From: CAZULF01 sp964621215
GTDB lineage: Bacteria; Pseudomonadota; Gammaproteobacteria; UBA1113
DNA length: 34,954 nucleotides
Direction: 5' to 3'
Assembly: GCA_964621215.1 (NCBI GenBank)
Contig: CAZULF010000007.1
Location: 1-34,954 of the forward strand
Under the pieces are notes generated by a model that ran no database searches, was not told where the DNA came from, and worked only from the letters and a program-made list of their open reading frames with translations. This document shows, piece by piece, positions 16,022 through 24,602 of this stretch. A program made the position numbers and the translations under genes. How positions within the stretch are numbered: position 1 is the stretch's first letter; the number at the start of each line of letters is the position of its first letter.

Positions 16022-16054
16022 TCGTCGTCCCGCGGACAAGCCGCGGGACGACGA
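16022..16054. repeat. Family A perfect palindrome at the pmbA/ppsA convergent junction
   Basis: TCGTCGTCCCGCGG (16022-16035) and CCGCGGGACGACGA (16041-16054) are perfect 14-base arms around ACAAG. A further half-site, GGGACGACGAGA, follows at 16066-16077. Placed between two convergent stop codons, it may act as a two-way transcription barrier, although no U-tract adjoins it. Confidence 0.88.
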
Positions 16055-16081
16055 GGTGGTAAGATGGGACGACGAGACAGA

Positions 16082-18445
16082 TTACTTTGCTACCTTCGCC
16101 AACGTGAGCCAGGTTTTTACAATAGAATCTGGAGTGAGAGAAATACTCATGATGCCTTCATCCATTAACCACTCAGCAAATTCAATGTGGTCAGAGGGAC
16201 CTTGGCCACAAATCCCTACATATTTATTGAGCTTTTTACACGTAGTAATGACTTTGTGTAATAACGCTTTCACTGCCGGATCGTTTTCATCGAATAAATT
16301 AGCAATCACAGCAGAGTCACGATCTAAGCCTAATGTTAATTGGGTTAGATCATTTGAGCCAATTGAAAATCCGTCAAAATATTGCAAAAAGTCTTCTGCC
16401 AAAATAGCATTGGAAGGGATTTCACACATCATATAAACGCATAAATCATTTTTACCACGCTCTAAGCCTTGCGATTTAATTATTTCAATCAGTTGCTTTG
16501 CTTCATTCACCGTACGTACGAAGGGAAACATAATATGTGCGTTGGTTAAACCTAATTTATCTCTAACGCGTTTAATGGCTTCGCATTCCAATAAAAAACA
16601 CTCGCGAAAATTACCCATGTTGTAACGTGAACCACCTCGATATCCGAGCATAGGATTTTCTTCATGCGGTTCAAAATCATGGCCCCCTAGTAAATTGGCG
16701 TATTCATTGGATTTGAAATCAGAAAATCTTACAATAATCGGCTTCGGATAAAATGCTGCAGCAATAGTCGCAATACCTTCAGTTAATTTTTCAATATAAA
16801 ATTCAGTGGGTGAGGCATAACCAGCGGTTTTTTTCTGGATTTGTGTTTGTAACTCAGGCGTTAATTCATCAAAGTGTAGTAATGCATTGGGATGAACACC
16901 TATCATATTACCAATAATAAATTCTAAACGCGCTAAACCCACACCATCGTTAGGTAAAAATTGATACGTGAAAGCTTGTTCTGGATTAGCTAAATTCATG
17001 CATAATTTTAGTGGTAATTTAGGTAGTTGAGTAATCTCAGATTTTGCCACTTCAAATTTTAATAAACCTTCATACACGTGTCCGGTTTCACCTTCGGCAC
17101 AAGAAACAGTGATAGTCTGTCCTTCTTTGATAGATGAAGTTGCATTACCGCAACCGACAATCGCAGGAATGCCTAATTCGCGAGCGATAATTGCTGCATG
17201 ACAAGTGCGGCCGCCACGATTAGTGATAATCGCACTGGCTTTTTTCATAATCGGTTCCCAATCAGGATTCGTCATGTCGGTAACCAAAATATCCCCGTTT
17301 TTTAACTGTTCCATATCATTCGGATCAGTCAGAAGACGTGCATGACCTTGACCGATACGTTGTCCAACGCTGCGACCAGAAGTGATCACTTTTCCCGTTT
17401 CTTTTAATTGGTATTGCTCAAGAACCTGGTGCTTTTTATTGGACTTTACCGTTTCGGGTCGTGCTTGAACGATATAAATTTGATGGTCAACACCATCTTT
17501 GGCCCACTCAATATCGACAGCTTTGCCATAATGTTTTTCAATGGTTAATGCTTGACGTGCTAAGGCTAAAATTTCTTGGTCATTCAAACAAAATTGTAAT
17601 TGTTCTTCAGTGGGTACGGCGATAGTTTCAGTACGATCAATGGCTGTATGGTTAGTTTGATAAATCATTTTTACCGTTTTAGTGCCTAGTTTGCGATAAA
17701 TAATAGAATCTTTATTCTGTTTCAATGTGGGTTTGTGTACGCAAAATTCGTCAGGATTAACAGCACCTTGCACTAACGCTTCACCCAAACCATATGCAGC
17801 CGTAATCAAAATAACTTGATCAAAACCAGACTCGGTATCTAATGTAAAAATCACACCGCTAGCGCCTTTATCGCTACGTACCATTTGCTGAATACCAGCA
17901 GACATGGCAATTTTAAGGTGATTGAGATTATGATGTGCGCGGTAGGCGATAGCGCGTTCGGTAAATAAGGAGGCATACACTTTCTTGATAGCAGTTAAAA
18001 TATTTTCAATACCACTAATATTTAAAAATGTTTCGTGCTGACCCGCGAAAGAAGCATCGGGTAAGTCTTCCGCAGTAGCAGAAGATCGTACAGCGACAGT
18101 TTGTTCAGGTTTGAGACCTAATTGAGAGTAAGCGGTTTTTAATTGCGATTCAAAGTCAGAAGCAAACGAGGCGGTAAGTATCATAGTTTGAATTTCATGG
18201 CTTGCTTGCTGCAAATCCGTTAAGTTGGTTGTGTTCAGATCATTTAAGCGTTCTGTGATGGCTTTATCTATATCATTCGTAGCCAAAAAATCGTAATAGG
18301 CTTGAGCAGAGGTTGCGAAACCCGCGGGTACTGTAATCCCTAACGAAGATAAATGCGTGGTCATTTCGCCTAGCGATGCATTTTTGCCCCCCACTTGAGC
18401 AATATCTGAAAGGGTAATCTCGGAAAACTTAAAAATAGTACTCAT
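16082..18445 (-). CDS. ppsA: Phosphoenolpyruvate synthase
   Basis: PpsA converts pyruvate and ATP to phosphoenolpyruvate, AMP and phosphate, the entry to gluconeogenesis from pyruvate and three-carbon amino acids. The 787-residue product is full length, with three visible parts. The N-terminal ATP-grasp domain begins ISDIAQVGGKNASLGEM-like (here LSDIAQVGGKNASLGEM). The swivelling domain carries the phosphorylated histidine in NRGGRTCHAAIIAREL (His416). The C-terminal PEP-binding barrel has GICGQGPSDH (Cys746) and SISLTPDSIV. It lies 83 bp downstream of dciA on the same strand. Reliance on gluconeogenesis would fit an amino-acid-feeding intracellular bacterium, but that is inference. Confidence 0.97.
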   Translation of the reverse strand: MSTIFKFSEITLSDIAQVGGKNASLGEMTTHLSSLGITVPAGFATSAQAYYDFLATNDIDKAITERLNDLNTTNLTDLQQASHEIQTMILTASFASDFESQLKTAYSQLGLKPEQTVAVRSSATAEDLPDASFAGQHETFLNISGIENILTAIKKVYASLFTERAIAYRAHHNLNHLKIAMSAGIQQMVRSDKGASGVIFTLDTESGFDQVILITAAYGLGEALVQGAVNPDEFCVHKPTLKQNKDSIIYRKLGTKTVKMIYQTNHTAIDRTETIAVPTEEQLQFCLNDQEILALARQALTIEKHYGKAVDIEWAKDGVDHQIYIVQARPETVKSNKKHQVLEQYQLKETGKVITSGRSVGQRIGQGHARLLTDPNDMEQLKNGDILVTDMTNPDWEPIMKKASAIITNRGGRTCHAAIIARELGIPAIVGCGNATSSIKEGQTITVSCAEGETGHVYEGLLKFEVAKSEITQLPKLPLKLCMNLANPEQAFTYQFLPNDGVGLARLEFIIGNMIGVHPNALLHFDELTPELQTQIQKKTAGYASPTEFYIEKLTEGIATIAAAFYPKPIIVRFSDFKSNEYANLLGGHDFEPHEENPMLGYRGGSRYNMGNFRECFLLECEAIKRVRDKLGLTNAHIMFPFVRTVNEAKQLIEIIKSQGLERGKNDLCVYMMCEIPSNAILAEDFLQYFDGFSIGSNDLTQLTLGLDRDSAVIANLFDENDPAVKALLHKVITTCKKLNKYVGICGQGPSDHIEFAEWLMDEGIMSISLTPDSIVKTWLTLAKVAK

Positions 18446-18528
18446 AGTCTATCCATGTGCCATGCGAGTTAATTATCAAACCTATAGTATAGCAAGGTTT
18501 TTCTGCCAGACTATTTATAATAGAGTCC

Positions 18529-18990
18529 TTAAGATCCTGCCAAGGCAATGAGGGCCGCTTTTAAGCGCTCGTCTTTAGTAGAAACAGCGAGCTCTAACAG
18601 CATTTTCCGATTGGCGTTGGACATTTTTCGCCCAGGCAAGGTGATTTTTGAAGGTTCGGTCGTCTTTAATGTTTCAGGTGCGACACATACCTCAATTCCA
18701 GCCAGACCAGCGAAACGGGGTTGTTGTCTTAGAGTTGATAATAACTCGGGTAAATAGAAACGCAGTTTGGTGGCCCAAACCGGGCTATCCACGGCCAATA
18801 CCAGCTTGCCTTGACGTAGATTTGCCACTTGGCAATGGTCGACCAAGGGAGATGTTAGATACTGTTTGACGAAGATATTTAAGTCATGCAGCTTATTTAC
18901 CTTATCAAGCAAGGTCTTGTATTGATTTTGCCCGGATTCTAGCAAAATTTCGAAGGTTTTTTTGGTTTTTATGGCCATAAGCGGTATCAT
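18529..18990 (-). CDS. dciA: DUF721 protein, probable replicative-helicase loader DciA
   Basis: DUF721 proteins are DciA, which loads the DnaB helicase in bacteria lacking the phage-derived DnaC. The product is 153 residues from the ATG at 18990, or 149 from the ATG at 18978; neither has a good Shine-Dalgarno sequence, so the start is open. The conserved region (about 30-110) has the family pattern VKQYLTSPLVDHCQVANL, then LVLAVDSPVWATKLRFYLPEL with the characteristic tryptophan-leucine-arginine spacing, and a basic C-terminal tail. It is divergent from secA with a 50-bp gap, a position common for this family in gammaproteobacteria. Confidence 0.85.
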   Translation of the reverse strand: MIPLMAIKTKKTFEILLESGQNQYKTLLDKVNKLHDLNIFVKQYLTSPLVDHCQVANLRQGKLVLAVDSPVWATKLRFYLPELLSTLRQQPRFAGLAGIEVCVAPETLKTTEPSKITLPGRKMSNANRKMLLELAVSTKDERLKAALIALAGS

Positions 18991-19040
18991 TGGAGGTTAA
19001 AAAATATTAATTATTCTCACTGTACCATAAAGGAAAGTTC

Positions 19041-21656
19041 ATGGCATTAGCAAAATTTATCCGTAATCTATTAGGTAGCCGCAATGACCGCGTGCTAAAA
19101 CAACTTAGAAAGCATGTTGAAAAAATTAATGCATTAGAACCTAATTTTCAGCAACTGACCGATGACCAGCTTAAAGCCAAAACAGCGGAATTCAAGCAAC
19201 GTCTATCCAACGGCGAAACACTCGATTCATTATTATTTGAAGCCTTTGCTACGGTGCGTGAAACATCGCGCCGCATATTAAAAATGCGACATTTTGATGT
19301 GCAATTAATTGGTGGCATGGTTTTACACAACGGTAACATTGCAGAAATGCTTACCGGTGAAGGTAAAACGTTAGTAGCGACCTTACCTGCTTATCTCAAT
19401 GCTTTATCAGGCAAAGGTGTGCATATCATTACTGTGAATGATTACCTAGCACGACGTGATGCAGCCTGGATGGCGCCGATTTATAATTTTTTAGGCATGA
19501 CAGTCGGTGTCAATATTCCTAACATGACACAACCAGAAAAACATGCCGCTTATGCTGCTGATATTACTTACGGTACCAATAATGAATTTGGTTTTGATTA
19601 TTTGCGCGATAACATGGCATTTTCGCTGCCAGACAAAGTACAACGCGGCCAATATTATGCGATTGTCGATGAAGTCGATTCCATTTTAATTGATGAAGCA
19701 CGTACACCGTTAATTATTTCTGGACAGGCAGATGAAAGTTCAGAGATGTATCGACGGATTAATTTAATTGTGCCAAAACTGATTAAACAAGAAGCCGAAG
19801 GTAGCGTGAGTGATTACACGGTTGATGAAAAAACCCGACAAGCTTATTTAACCGAAGACGGACATCAGCGTGTCGAGCAATTATTATCAGAAGCTGGACT
19901 AATGCAAAACGGTCATAGCTTGTATGATGCCGTCAATGTGACCTTGATGCATTATCTCACGGCAGCTTTGCGTGCGCATGCCCTGTATCATAAAGATGTT
20001 GATTATATTGTAAAAAATAATGAAGTGATCATCGTTGATGAACACACAGGACGTTTAATGCAAGGACGTCGTTGGTCTGATGGTTTGCATCAAGCGATTG
20101 AAGCAAAAGAAGGAGCAACCATACAAACAGAAAGCCAAACTTTAGCATCGATTACGTTCCAAAATTATTTCCGTCTATATGATAAGTTAGCCGGGATGAC
20201 AGGTACGGCCGATACCGAAGCTTATGAGTTCCATCAGATTTATGGTTTAGAAGTGGTGGTGATACCGCCCAATAAACCCGTGCATCGAAAAGACAGTTCC
20301 GATAAAATTTACATCAAAGCCAATGCTAAATTTCAAGCGATTATCGATGAAATTTTGGAATGTCAACAACGCAATCAACCTGTATTGGTAGGTACTACAT
20401 CGATTGAAACATCAGAATTTTTATCGAATTTACTAAAGAAAAATAAAATTCAACATGAAGTATTGAATGCGAAACAACATGAACGTGAAGCGCATATTAT
20501 TGCACAAGCAGGGCGACCCGGTGCAGTGACGATCGCAACCAACATGGCGGGTCGTGGTACCGATATCGTATTAGGGGGTAGCCTCGATGCGGAATTAGCG
20601 GCATTAAAAGATGCGACACCTGAACAAATGGAAGCGGTGCGCACGGCATGGCAACAACGACATGATTTAGTAGTAGCTGCGGGTGGCTTGCATGTGTTGG
20701 GTACTGAACGACACGAATCACGTCGTATTGATAATCAATTGCGTGGTCGATCAGGACGTCAAGGTGACCCGGGTAGTAGTCGTTTTTATCTTTCCATGGA
20801 CGATAACTTACTGCGTATTTTTGGTGGTGATCGCTTAGCGAGTATGATGCAGCATTTAAATGTTGAAGAGGGCGAAGCGTTAGAATCGTCCATGCTATCG
20901 CGTGTTATTGAAAAAGCGCAGCGAAAAGTGGAGGGCCACAATTTTGATATTCGTAAGCAACTTTTAGAATTTGATAATGTCGCTAATGAACAACGTAAAG
21001 TGATTTATCAACAACGTGATGAACTTATGGCTGTAGATAATGTTGCGGACACTATTCAAGCTATATTAAGTGATGTAGTAGAAAGTGTAGTGCATGATCA
21101 TGTGCCAGAAAATAGTTTTTCAGAGCAATGGGATATACCATCATTAACCTCGCAATTAGTGAGTGATTTCGGTGTGCGTTTAGAATTGCAAAAATGGTTA
21201 GACGAAGATCAAAATCGCGATGAAAAAGCCATTCAGGAATATGTCTTTGCTGCTATGCAGCGTCGTTATGCCGATCAAGAAAAATCCTTTGGTGATGCAA
21301 TGATGCGACATCTGGAAAAAACTTTCTTGTTGCAAAATTTGGATATGCATTGGAAAGAACATTTAGCCGCTATGGATCATTTACGACAAGGCATCCATTT
21401 ACGTGGTTATGCGCAGAAAGATCCGAAGCAAGAATACAAGCGTGAATCGTTTGAATTATTCGCGCAAATGCTCAATAGCTTGCGACATGAAGTAATTAGT
21501 GCATTGTGTTTGGTGCAAATGCAAGCGCCAGACATGTTGCCGGATCCTAAAAACGTTAATGAACAACCCATTCCTTCTGAACCGGGAAGTCGAAATGCAC
21601 CATGCCCATGCGGTTCAGGTAAAAAATACAAGCATTGTCATGGAGCCGTACAATAG
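19041..21656 (+). CDS. secA: Protein translocase ATPase SecA
   Basis: SecA is the cytoplasmic motor that drives unfolded precursor proteins through SecYEG. The 871-residue product has all domains. The first helicase fold carries Walker A TGEGKT (residues 105-110) and the DEAD-type box DEVD (210-213). The preprotein-crosslinking domain follows. The second fold has TNMAGRGTDIVLGG and the arginine-finger region RRIDNQLRGRSGRQGDPGSS. A helical scaffold region comes next. The C-terminal zinc tail has Cys855, Cys857, Cys866 and His867 for SecB and lipid contact. AAAGGAAAG lies just before the ATG. mutT begins two bases after the stop, a common gammaproteobacterial order. Confidence 0.98.
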   Translation: MALAKFIRNLLGSRNDRVLKQLRKHVEKINALEPNFQQLTDDQLKAKTAEFKQRLSNGETLDSLLFEAFATVRETSRRILKMRHFDVQLIGGMVLHNGNIAEMLTGEGKTLVATLPAYLNALSGKGVHIITVNDYLARRDAAWMAPIYNFLGMTVGVNIPNMTQPEKHAAYAADITYGTNNEFGFDYLRDNMAFSLPDKVQRGQYYAIVDEVDSILIDEARTPLIISGQADESSEMYRRINLIVPKLIKQEAEGSVSDYTVDEKTRQAYLTEDGHQRVEQLLSEAGLMQNGHSLYDAVNVTLMHYLTAALRAHALYHKDVDYIVKNNEVIIVDEHTGRLMQGRRWSDGLHQAIEAKEGATIQTESQTLASITFQNYFRLYDKLAGMTGTADTEAYEFHQIYGLEVVVIPPNKPVHRKDSSDKIYIKANAKFQAIIDEILECQQRNQPVLVGTTSIETSEFLSNLLKKNKIQHEVLNAKQHEREAHIIAQAGRPGAVTIATNMAGRGTDIVLGGSLDAELAALKDATPEQMEAVRTAWQQRHDLVVAAGGLHVLGTERHESRRIDNQLRGRSGRQGDPGSSRFYLSMDDNLLRIFGGDRLASMMQHLNVEEGEALESSMLSRVIEKAQRKVEGHNFDIRKQLLEFDNVANEQRKVIYQQRDELMAVDNVADTIQAILSDVVESVVHDHVPENSFSEQWDIPSLTSQLVSDFGVRLELQKWLDEDQNRDEKAIQEYVFAAMQRRYADQEKSFGDAMMRHLEKTFLLQNLDMHWKEHLAAMDHLRQGIHLRGYAQKDPKQEYKRESFELFAQMLNSLRHEVISALCLVQMQAPDMLPDPKNVNEQPIPSEPGSRNAPCPCGSGKKYKHCHGAVQ

Positions 21657-21657
21657 T

Positions 21658-22068
21658 ATGACGATTAAACATGTGGTTATTGGGATTGTTTTTAATGCAC
21701 ATCAACAAGTTTTAGTGGCAGAAAGACCGCTAGGCAAACCGTATGCAGGTTACTGGGAATTTCCCGGCGGTAAAGTTGAGACTGGCGAAACTGCTCAACA
21801 AGCTTTGGCGCGTGAGTTGTGGGAAGAGGTCGATATTACTATTGACCCTTTGGCTATTACGCCTTTAATCCAAGTGCGGCAAACCTTACCTGAGGATATA
21901 TTTTGGCTGGATACATGGATTATCAAGCAATTTCAAGGTGAACCTAAGCCTAAAGAAAATCAGCAATTAAAGTGGACATCATTAGATACTTTAACTCAAT
22001 TACAATTTCCTCCAGCAAATGAAATGATCATCGAGCGATTGTTGGCAGAGTTTTGTATCGCACCTTAA
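21658..22068 (+). CDS. mutT: MutT-like Nudix hydrolase (8-oxo-dGTP diphosphatase)
   Basis: MutT removes 8-oxo-dGTP from the nucleotide pool and so prevents A-to-C transversions. The frame is open further upstream inside secA, but the ATG at 21658, one base after the secA stop, gives the proper 136-residue protein starting MTIKHVVIGIVF. GGAG lies 12 bases before it, inside the secA 3' end. The Nudix box reads GKVETGETAQQALARELWEE, followed by VDI. All catalytic residues (the first Glu and the RELWEE block) are present, but the usual glycine after EEx is aspartate. The segment GKPYAGYWEFPGGK is typical of MutT. It is coupled to secA. Confidence 0.92.
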   Translation: MTIKHVVIGIVFNAHQQVLVAERPLGKPYAGYWEFPGGKVETGETAQQALARELWEEVDITIDPLAITPLIQVRQTLPEDIFWLDTWIIKQFQGEPKPKENQQLKWTSLDTLTQLQFPPANEMIIERLLAEFCIAP

Positions 22069-22069
22069 T

Positions 22070-22104
22070 GTAGCCTGGATTCCGCTGCGCTGCATCCAGG
22101 CTAC
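22070..22104. repeat. Family B palindromic repeat at the mutT/zapD convergent junction
   Basis: GTAGCCTGGAT (22070-22080) and ATCCAGGCTAC (22094-22104) pair around TCCGCTGCGCTGC. It starts four bases after the mutT coding end and lies before the zapD stop, filling almost the whole 57-bp convergent gap. Confidence 0.85.
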
Positions 22105-22125
22105 GATGGCTTCCAGCTTTGAGAT

Positions 22126-22884
22126 TTATATAACACAAAGACTGAGCTGAAACTCAATATCATGGTGGGTTTGTACGGAGCGGCGATGGAAGTCGGCATT
22201 ATAGAAATAAACCGATAAACGGTGTTTGCCGGCACTGATTTCTGGGAATACATTGATGTGCTTATTCAAGGCTACCCGAATCAATTGACTCGGTGCGAAG
22301 GGATCGATGGTCATTTGATAAAAACCACCTTTGGCAACTTGCGGTTGTAATTGGCCGCTGTCACGAATTAAATCCAATAACAGCCGCACTAATTCTTTAA
22401 TATCATCTAATTGAGCGAACCAATGCTCAATCGTGGCTGCTCGCTCAGTGGAAGGCAGCGTATTCCAATAATGGTAAATGGGAATATCAAAACTACAGGT
22501 ACCAGCGGGGCTCATCAAATGTTGGCGAATGCTACCTAAAAACTCATCATCGCGTAATGACTGAGCCAAACGCCCATTACCAGCTAGGATCTGGCGTAGT
22601 ACCGCTTCAAGTTGCTCTAATAAAGGTTTTAGTTTTATATGATTAACACCAGGAATTAATTGTAGTTTAGTTAAATTATTTATGTAACGTTGAATTTCTT
22701 TGGTGAGCTTACTGCGTAAATCAGGTCTATCTAACAAGTTTAGGATATCGCACAAAGCAATTAACGACGTATGTGAATCCCATGGAGTACTGCGTTTAGT
22801 TAGATGCTCGCTCATTTGTATGAGATATTCTAGCTTGAGCAAAATGCGAGTAATTTCATTGAGGGGTTGTTCATAAATAATCAT
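22126..22884 (-). CDS. zapD: Cell division protein ZapD
   Basis: ZapD (formerly YacF) bundles FtsZ filaments and helps form the Z-ring. The product is 252 residues from the ATG at 22884; a TTG at 22890 would add two residues, but the ATG is preferred since MIIYEQPLNEITRILLKLEYL matches the usual family opening. Helical N-terminal half, family-type segments GSIRQHLMSPAGTCSFDIPIYHYW and the C-terminal beta region ending IEFQLSLCVI are all present. No strong ribosome site is seen. It lies in the pilD-coaE-zapD order that is typical of gammaproteobacteria, but a 160-bp gap containing a large palindrome separates it from coaE, so it may have its own promoter. Confidence 0.93.
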   Translation of the reverse strand: MIIYEQPLNEITRILLKLEYLIQMSEHLTKRSTPWDSHTSLIALCDILNLLDRPDLRSKLTKEIQRYINNLTKLQLIPGVNHIKLKPLLEQLEAVLRQILAGNGRLAQSLRDDEFLGSIRQHLMSPAGTCSFDIPIYHYWNTLPSTERAATIEHWFAQLDDIKELVRLLLDLIRDSGQLQPQVAKGGFYQMTIDPFAPSQLIRVALNKHINVFPEISAGKHRLSVYFYNADFHRRSVQTHHDIEFQLSLCVI

Positions 22885-22950
22885 ATGCAAAATTCATCTA
22901 TTTTAAAGTTATTATCAGTATACTGGAATTGTAGCAACTATCCAGTAAAT

Positions 22951-23030
22951 TCGTCGTCCCCCGGCTTGTTCGCAGGATCCAGAACGTATCGACACGACAT
23001 GGGTCCCGCGGACAAGCCGTGGGACGACGA
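22951..23030. repeat. Family A long inverted repeat (two units head to head) between coaE and zapD
   Basis: Arms of about 30 bases, 22951-22980 (starting TCGTCGTCCC) and 23001-23030 (ending GGGACGACGA), match in inverted orientation with about five mismatches around a 20-base centre. It ends 15 bp from the coaE stop. This is the paired form of the single units at 10264 and 16022. The mismatches between its arms show it is older than the perfect family B palindrome at 2451. Confidence 0.85.
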
Positions 23031-23044
23031 GGTCATGAAACGAG

Positions 23045-23641
23045 TTATTTATTCGCCAGAGCGAGATATTTTTTATGTAATGCTAAAACCTGCTGTTGTA
23101 AATGCTCTACATCCGAGTCATTTATAATCACATCATCTGCCACGTTTAAACGCTTTTCTCGGCTGGCCTGGCTTTGCATGATATGACGTACATGTTCAGC
23201 AGAAATATGATCACGCTTCATGGCACGAGTAATTTGCAAGTCTTCAGGACTGTCTACCACTAATACTCGCTGTATTATAGGATTGGGTTTTGTTTCAGCC
23301 AATAGAGGAATCATAACAATACAATAGGGGGTGTTTAGGGCGTTAATTCGCTTTGTTGCTTCATCTCGGATTAGAGGATGTAGTAAGTATTCTAACCAGT
23401 TACGCGCTAGAGCATTCTTAAAGATATGCTCACCTAACGTTTTTCGATTGAGGCTGCCATCGGGGAGTAACATATGGCTGCCGAAATGCTGTGCAATTTG
23501 TTCTAACGCAGGTTGTCCAGGGGCAACTACTTCGCGGGCGATCTCATCGGTATCAATAATAGGAATGCCTTGAGCACGGAAAATTCCGGCAATGGTTGAT
23601 TTTCCTGCCCCAATTCCTCCCGTCAGCCCAATGACTAGCAT
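23045..23641 (-). CDS. coaE: Dephospho-CoA kinase
   Basis: CoaE phosphorylates the 3' hydroxyl of dephospho-CoA, the last step of coenzyme A synthesis. The start is the ATG at 23641, giving 198 residues. GGAG lies eight bases upstream, and the frame's further eight upstream codons are not needed. The P-loop TGGIGAGKST occupies residues 7-16. Family motifs IIDTDEIAREVV, NRKTLGEHIF, HPLIRDEATKRI and MIPLLAE follow, and the C-terminal ADDVIINDSDVEHLQQQV is typical. It is downstream of pilD in the pilBCD-coaE-zapD gene order seen across gammaproteobacteria. A small palindrome lies between pilD and coaE. Confidence 0.96.
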   Translation of the reverse strand: MLVIGLTGGIGAGKSTIAGIFRAQGIPIIDTDEIAREVVAPGQPALEQIAQHFGSHMLLPDGSLNRKTLGEHIFKNALARNWLEYLLHPLIRDEATKRINALNTPYCIVMIPLLAETKPNPIIQRVLVVDSPEDLQITRAMKRDHISAEHVRHIMQSQASREKRLNVADDVIINDSDVEHLQQQVLALHKKYLALANK

Positions 23642-23667
23642 AATAAACACTCCAATTATTATCATTT

Positions 23668-23694
23668 GTCATGCGCAGCCTGCGCTGGCATGAC
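23668..23694. repeat. Single palindrome between pilD and coaE
   Basis: GTCATGC (23668-23674) pairs with GCATGAC (23688-23694), and CAGC with GCTG inside, leaving one bulged G. It lies inside the pil-coaE operon just upstream of the coaE ribosome site. Only one copy was seen in the window, so its membership of a wider repeat family is not shown. Confidence 0.6.
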
Positions 23695-23705
23695 AAACCG
23701 CATAC

Positions 23706-24578
23706 CTAAAAAAGCTGCTCCCAGCCCAACCAATGCAATAATGTATCGCCCCACAGTAAGCATACCCATCCAGCGATAGCGAGGAATGGACCAAAGGGAA
23801 TGGGATTTTCGCGCCGTATTTTACCCGCGGCAATCAAACCAATTCCAATGATGGCACCTAAAAAAGAAGACAGCAACAAAATGGGCAGTAAATAGATCCA
23901 GCCCAGCCAGGCGCCCAGTGCGGCTAATAACTTGAAATCACCATGACCCATTCCTTCACGCTGGCTGACTAACCAGAATGCTTTAGCCACAATCCATAAA
24001 CAAAGATATCCAGCAATCGCACCATACACAGCGGAGGTAATATCAGTGAAAATATTTTGTGTGTTGATTAACAGTCCTAGCCATAATAAAGTTAATGTAA
24101 TTTGATCCGGTAATAGCTGTTCATCTAAATCAACAAAAATCAGTGCGATCAAACTCCACGTGAAGATCAAGGCAAAAATAAGCTGATACGACCAACCAAA
24201 ATACAACACGAGTAATAACGCCGAAAGAGCGCTGATGATTTCAACCAACGGATAACGCGGTGATATTTTTATCTGACAAAAAGGACATTTACCACGTTGC
24301 CAGCAATAACTGATGAGTGGAATATTGTGCCAAGCTTTAAGCGATTGTTTGCAATGAGGGCAGTGTGAGCGGGGCAGAAGCAGGTTGATTTTTTCTTGTG
24401 GGCTTTGTTTTTCATTTAACTCAGCGAGAAACGATTCACATTGTGCTCGCCATTGACGATACAGCATATGTGGAAGACGATAAATGAGCACGTTGAGAAA
24501 GCTACCAATTAGAAGGGCAAAGATAAATAAAAGTATTGTATTTAAAAAAGGAGATGAAAAATAACTGTCAAACATCAT
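23706..24578 (-). CDS. pilD: Prepilin peptidase / N-methyltransferase PilD
   Basis: PilD is the inner-membrane aspartyl protease (family A24) that removes the leader of type IV prepilins and type II pseudopilins and methylates the new N-terminus. The 290-residue product is full length with about eight membrane helices. The cytoplasmic zinc domain has Cys73, Cys76, Cys98 and Cys101 (CPHC and CPFC pairs). The catalytic aspartates are Asp150 (FVDLDEQLLPDQIT) and Asp214 in the GHGDFKLLAALG motif. Two adjacent ATGs (24578, 24575) are possible starts, with AGG nine bases before the first. It closes the pilB-pilC-pilD set and should process both pilins in this window. Confidence 0.96.
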   Translation of the reverse strand: MMFDSYFSSPFLNTILLFIFALLIGSFLNVLIYRLPHMLYRQWRAQCESFLAELNEKQSPQEKINLLLPRSHCPHCKQSLKAWHNIPLISYCWQRGKCPFCQIKISPRYPLVEIISALSALLLVLYFGWSYQLIFALIFTWSLIALIFVDLDEQLLPDQITLTLLWLGLLINTQNIFTDITSAVYGAIAGYLCLWIVAKAFWLVSQREGMGHGDFKLLAALGAWLGWIYLLPILLLSSFLGAIIGIGLIAAGKIRRENPIPFGPFLAIAGWVCLLWGDTLLHWLGWEQLF

Positions 24579-24602
24579 AATCGATTGCCTAAAATAAAAA
24601 AT

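Noticed and set aside
15974..16168. Open frame across the pmbA/ppsA junction
   Set aside because: It consists of the 3' end of pmbA in another frame plus the palindrome, and overlaps ppsA antisense.
21499..21657. Upstream extension of the mutT frame into secA (53 extra codons)
   Set aside because: The extension is out-of-frame secA sequence. MutT homology begins at the ATG at 21658, which has a ribosome site.
22867..23127. Open frame spanning the zapD-coaE gap
   Set aside because: It crosses the family A inverted repeat and the ends of two real genes on the other strand.
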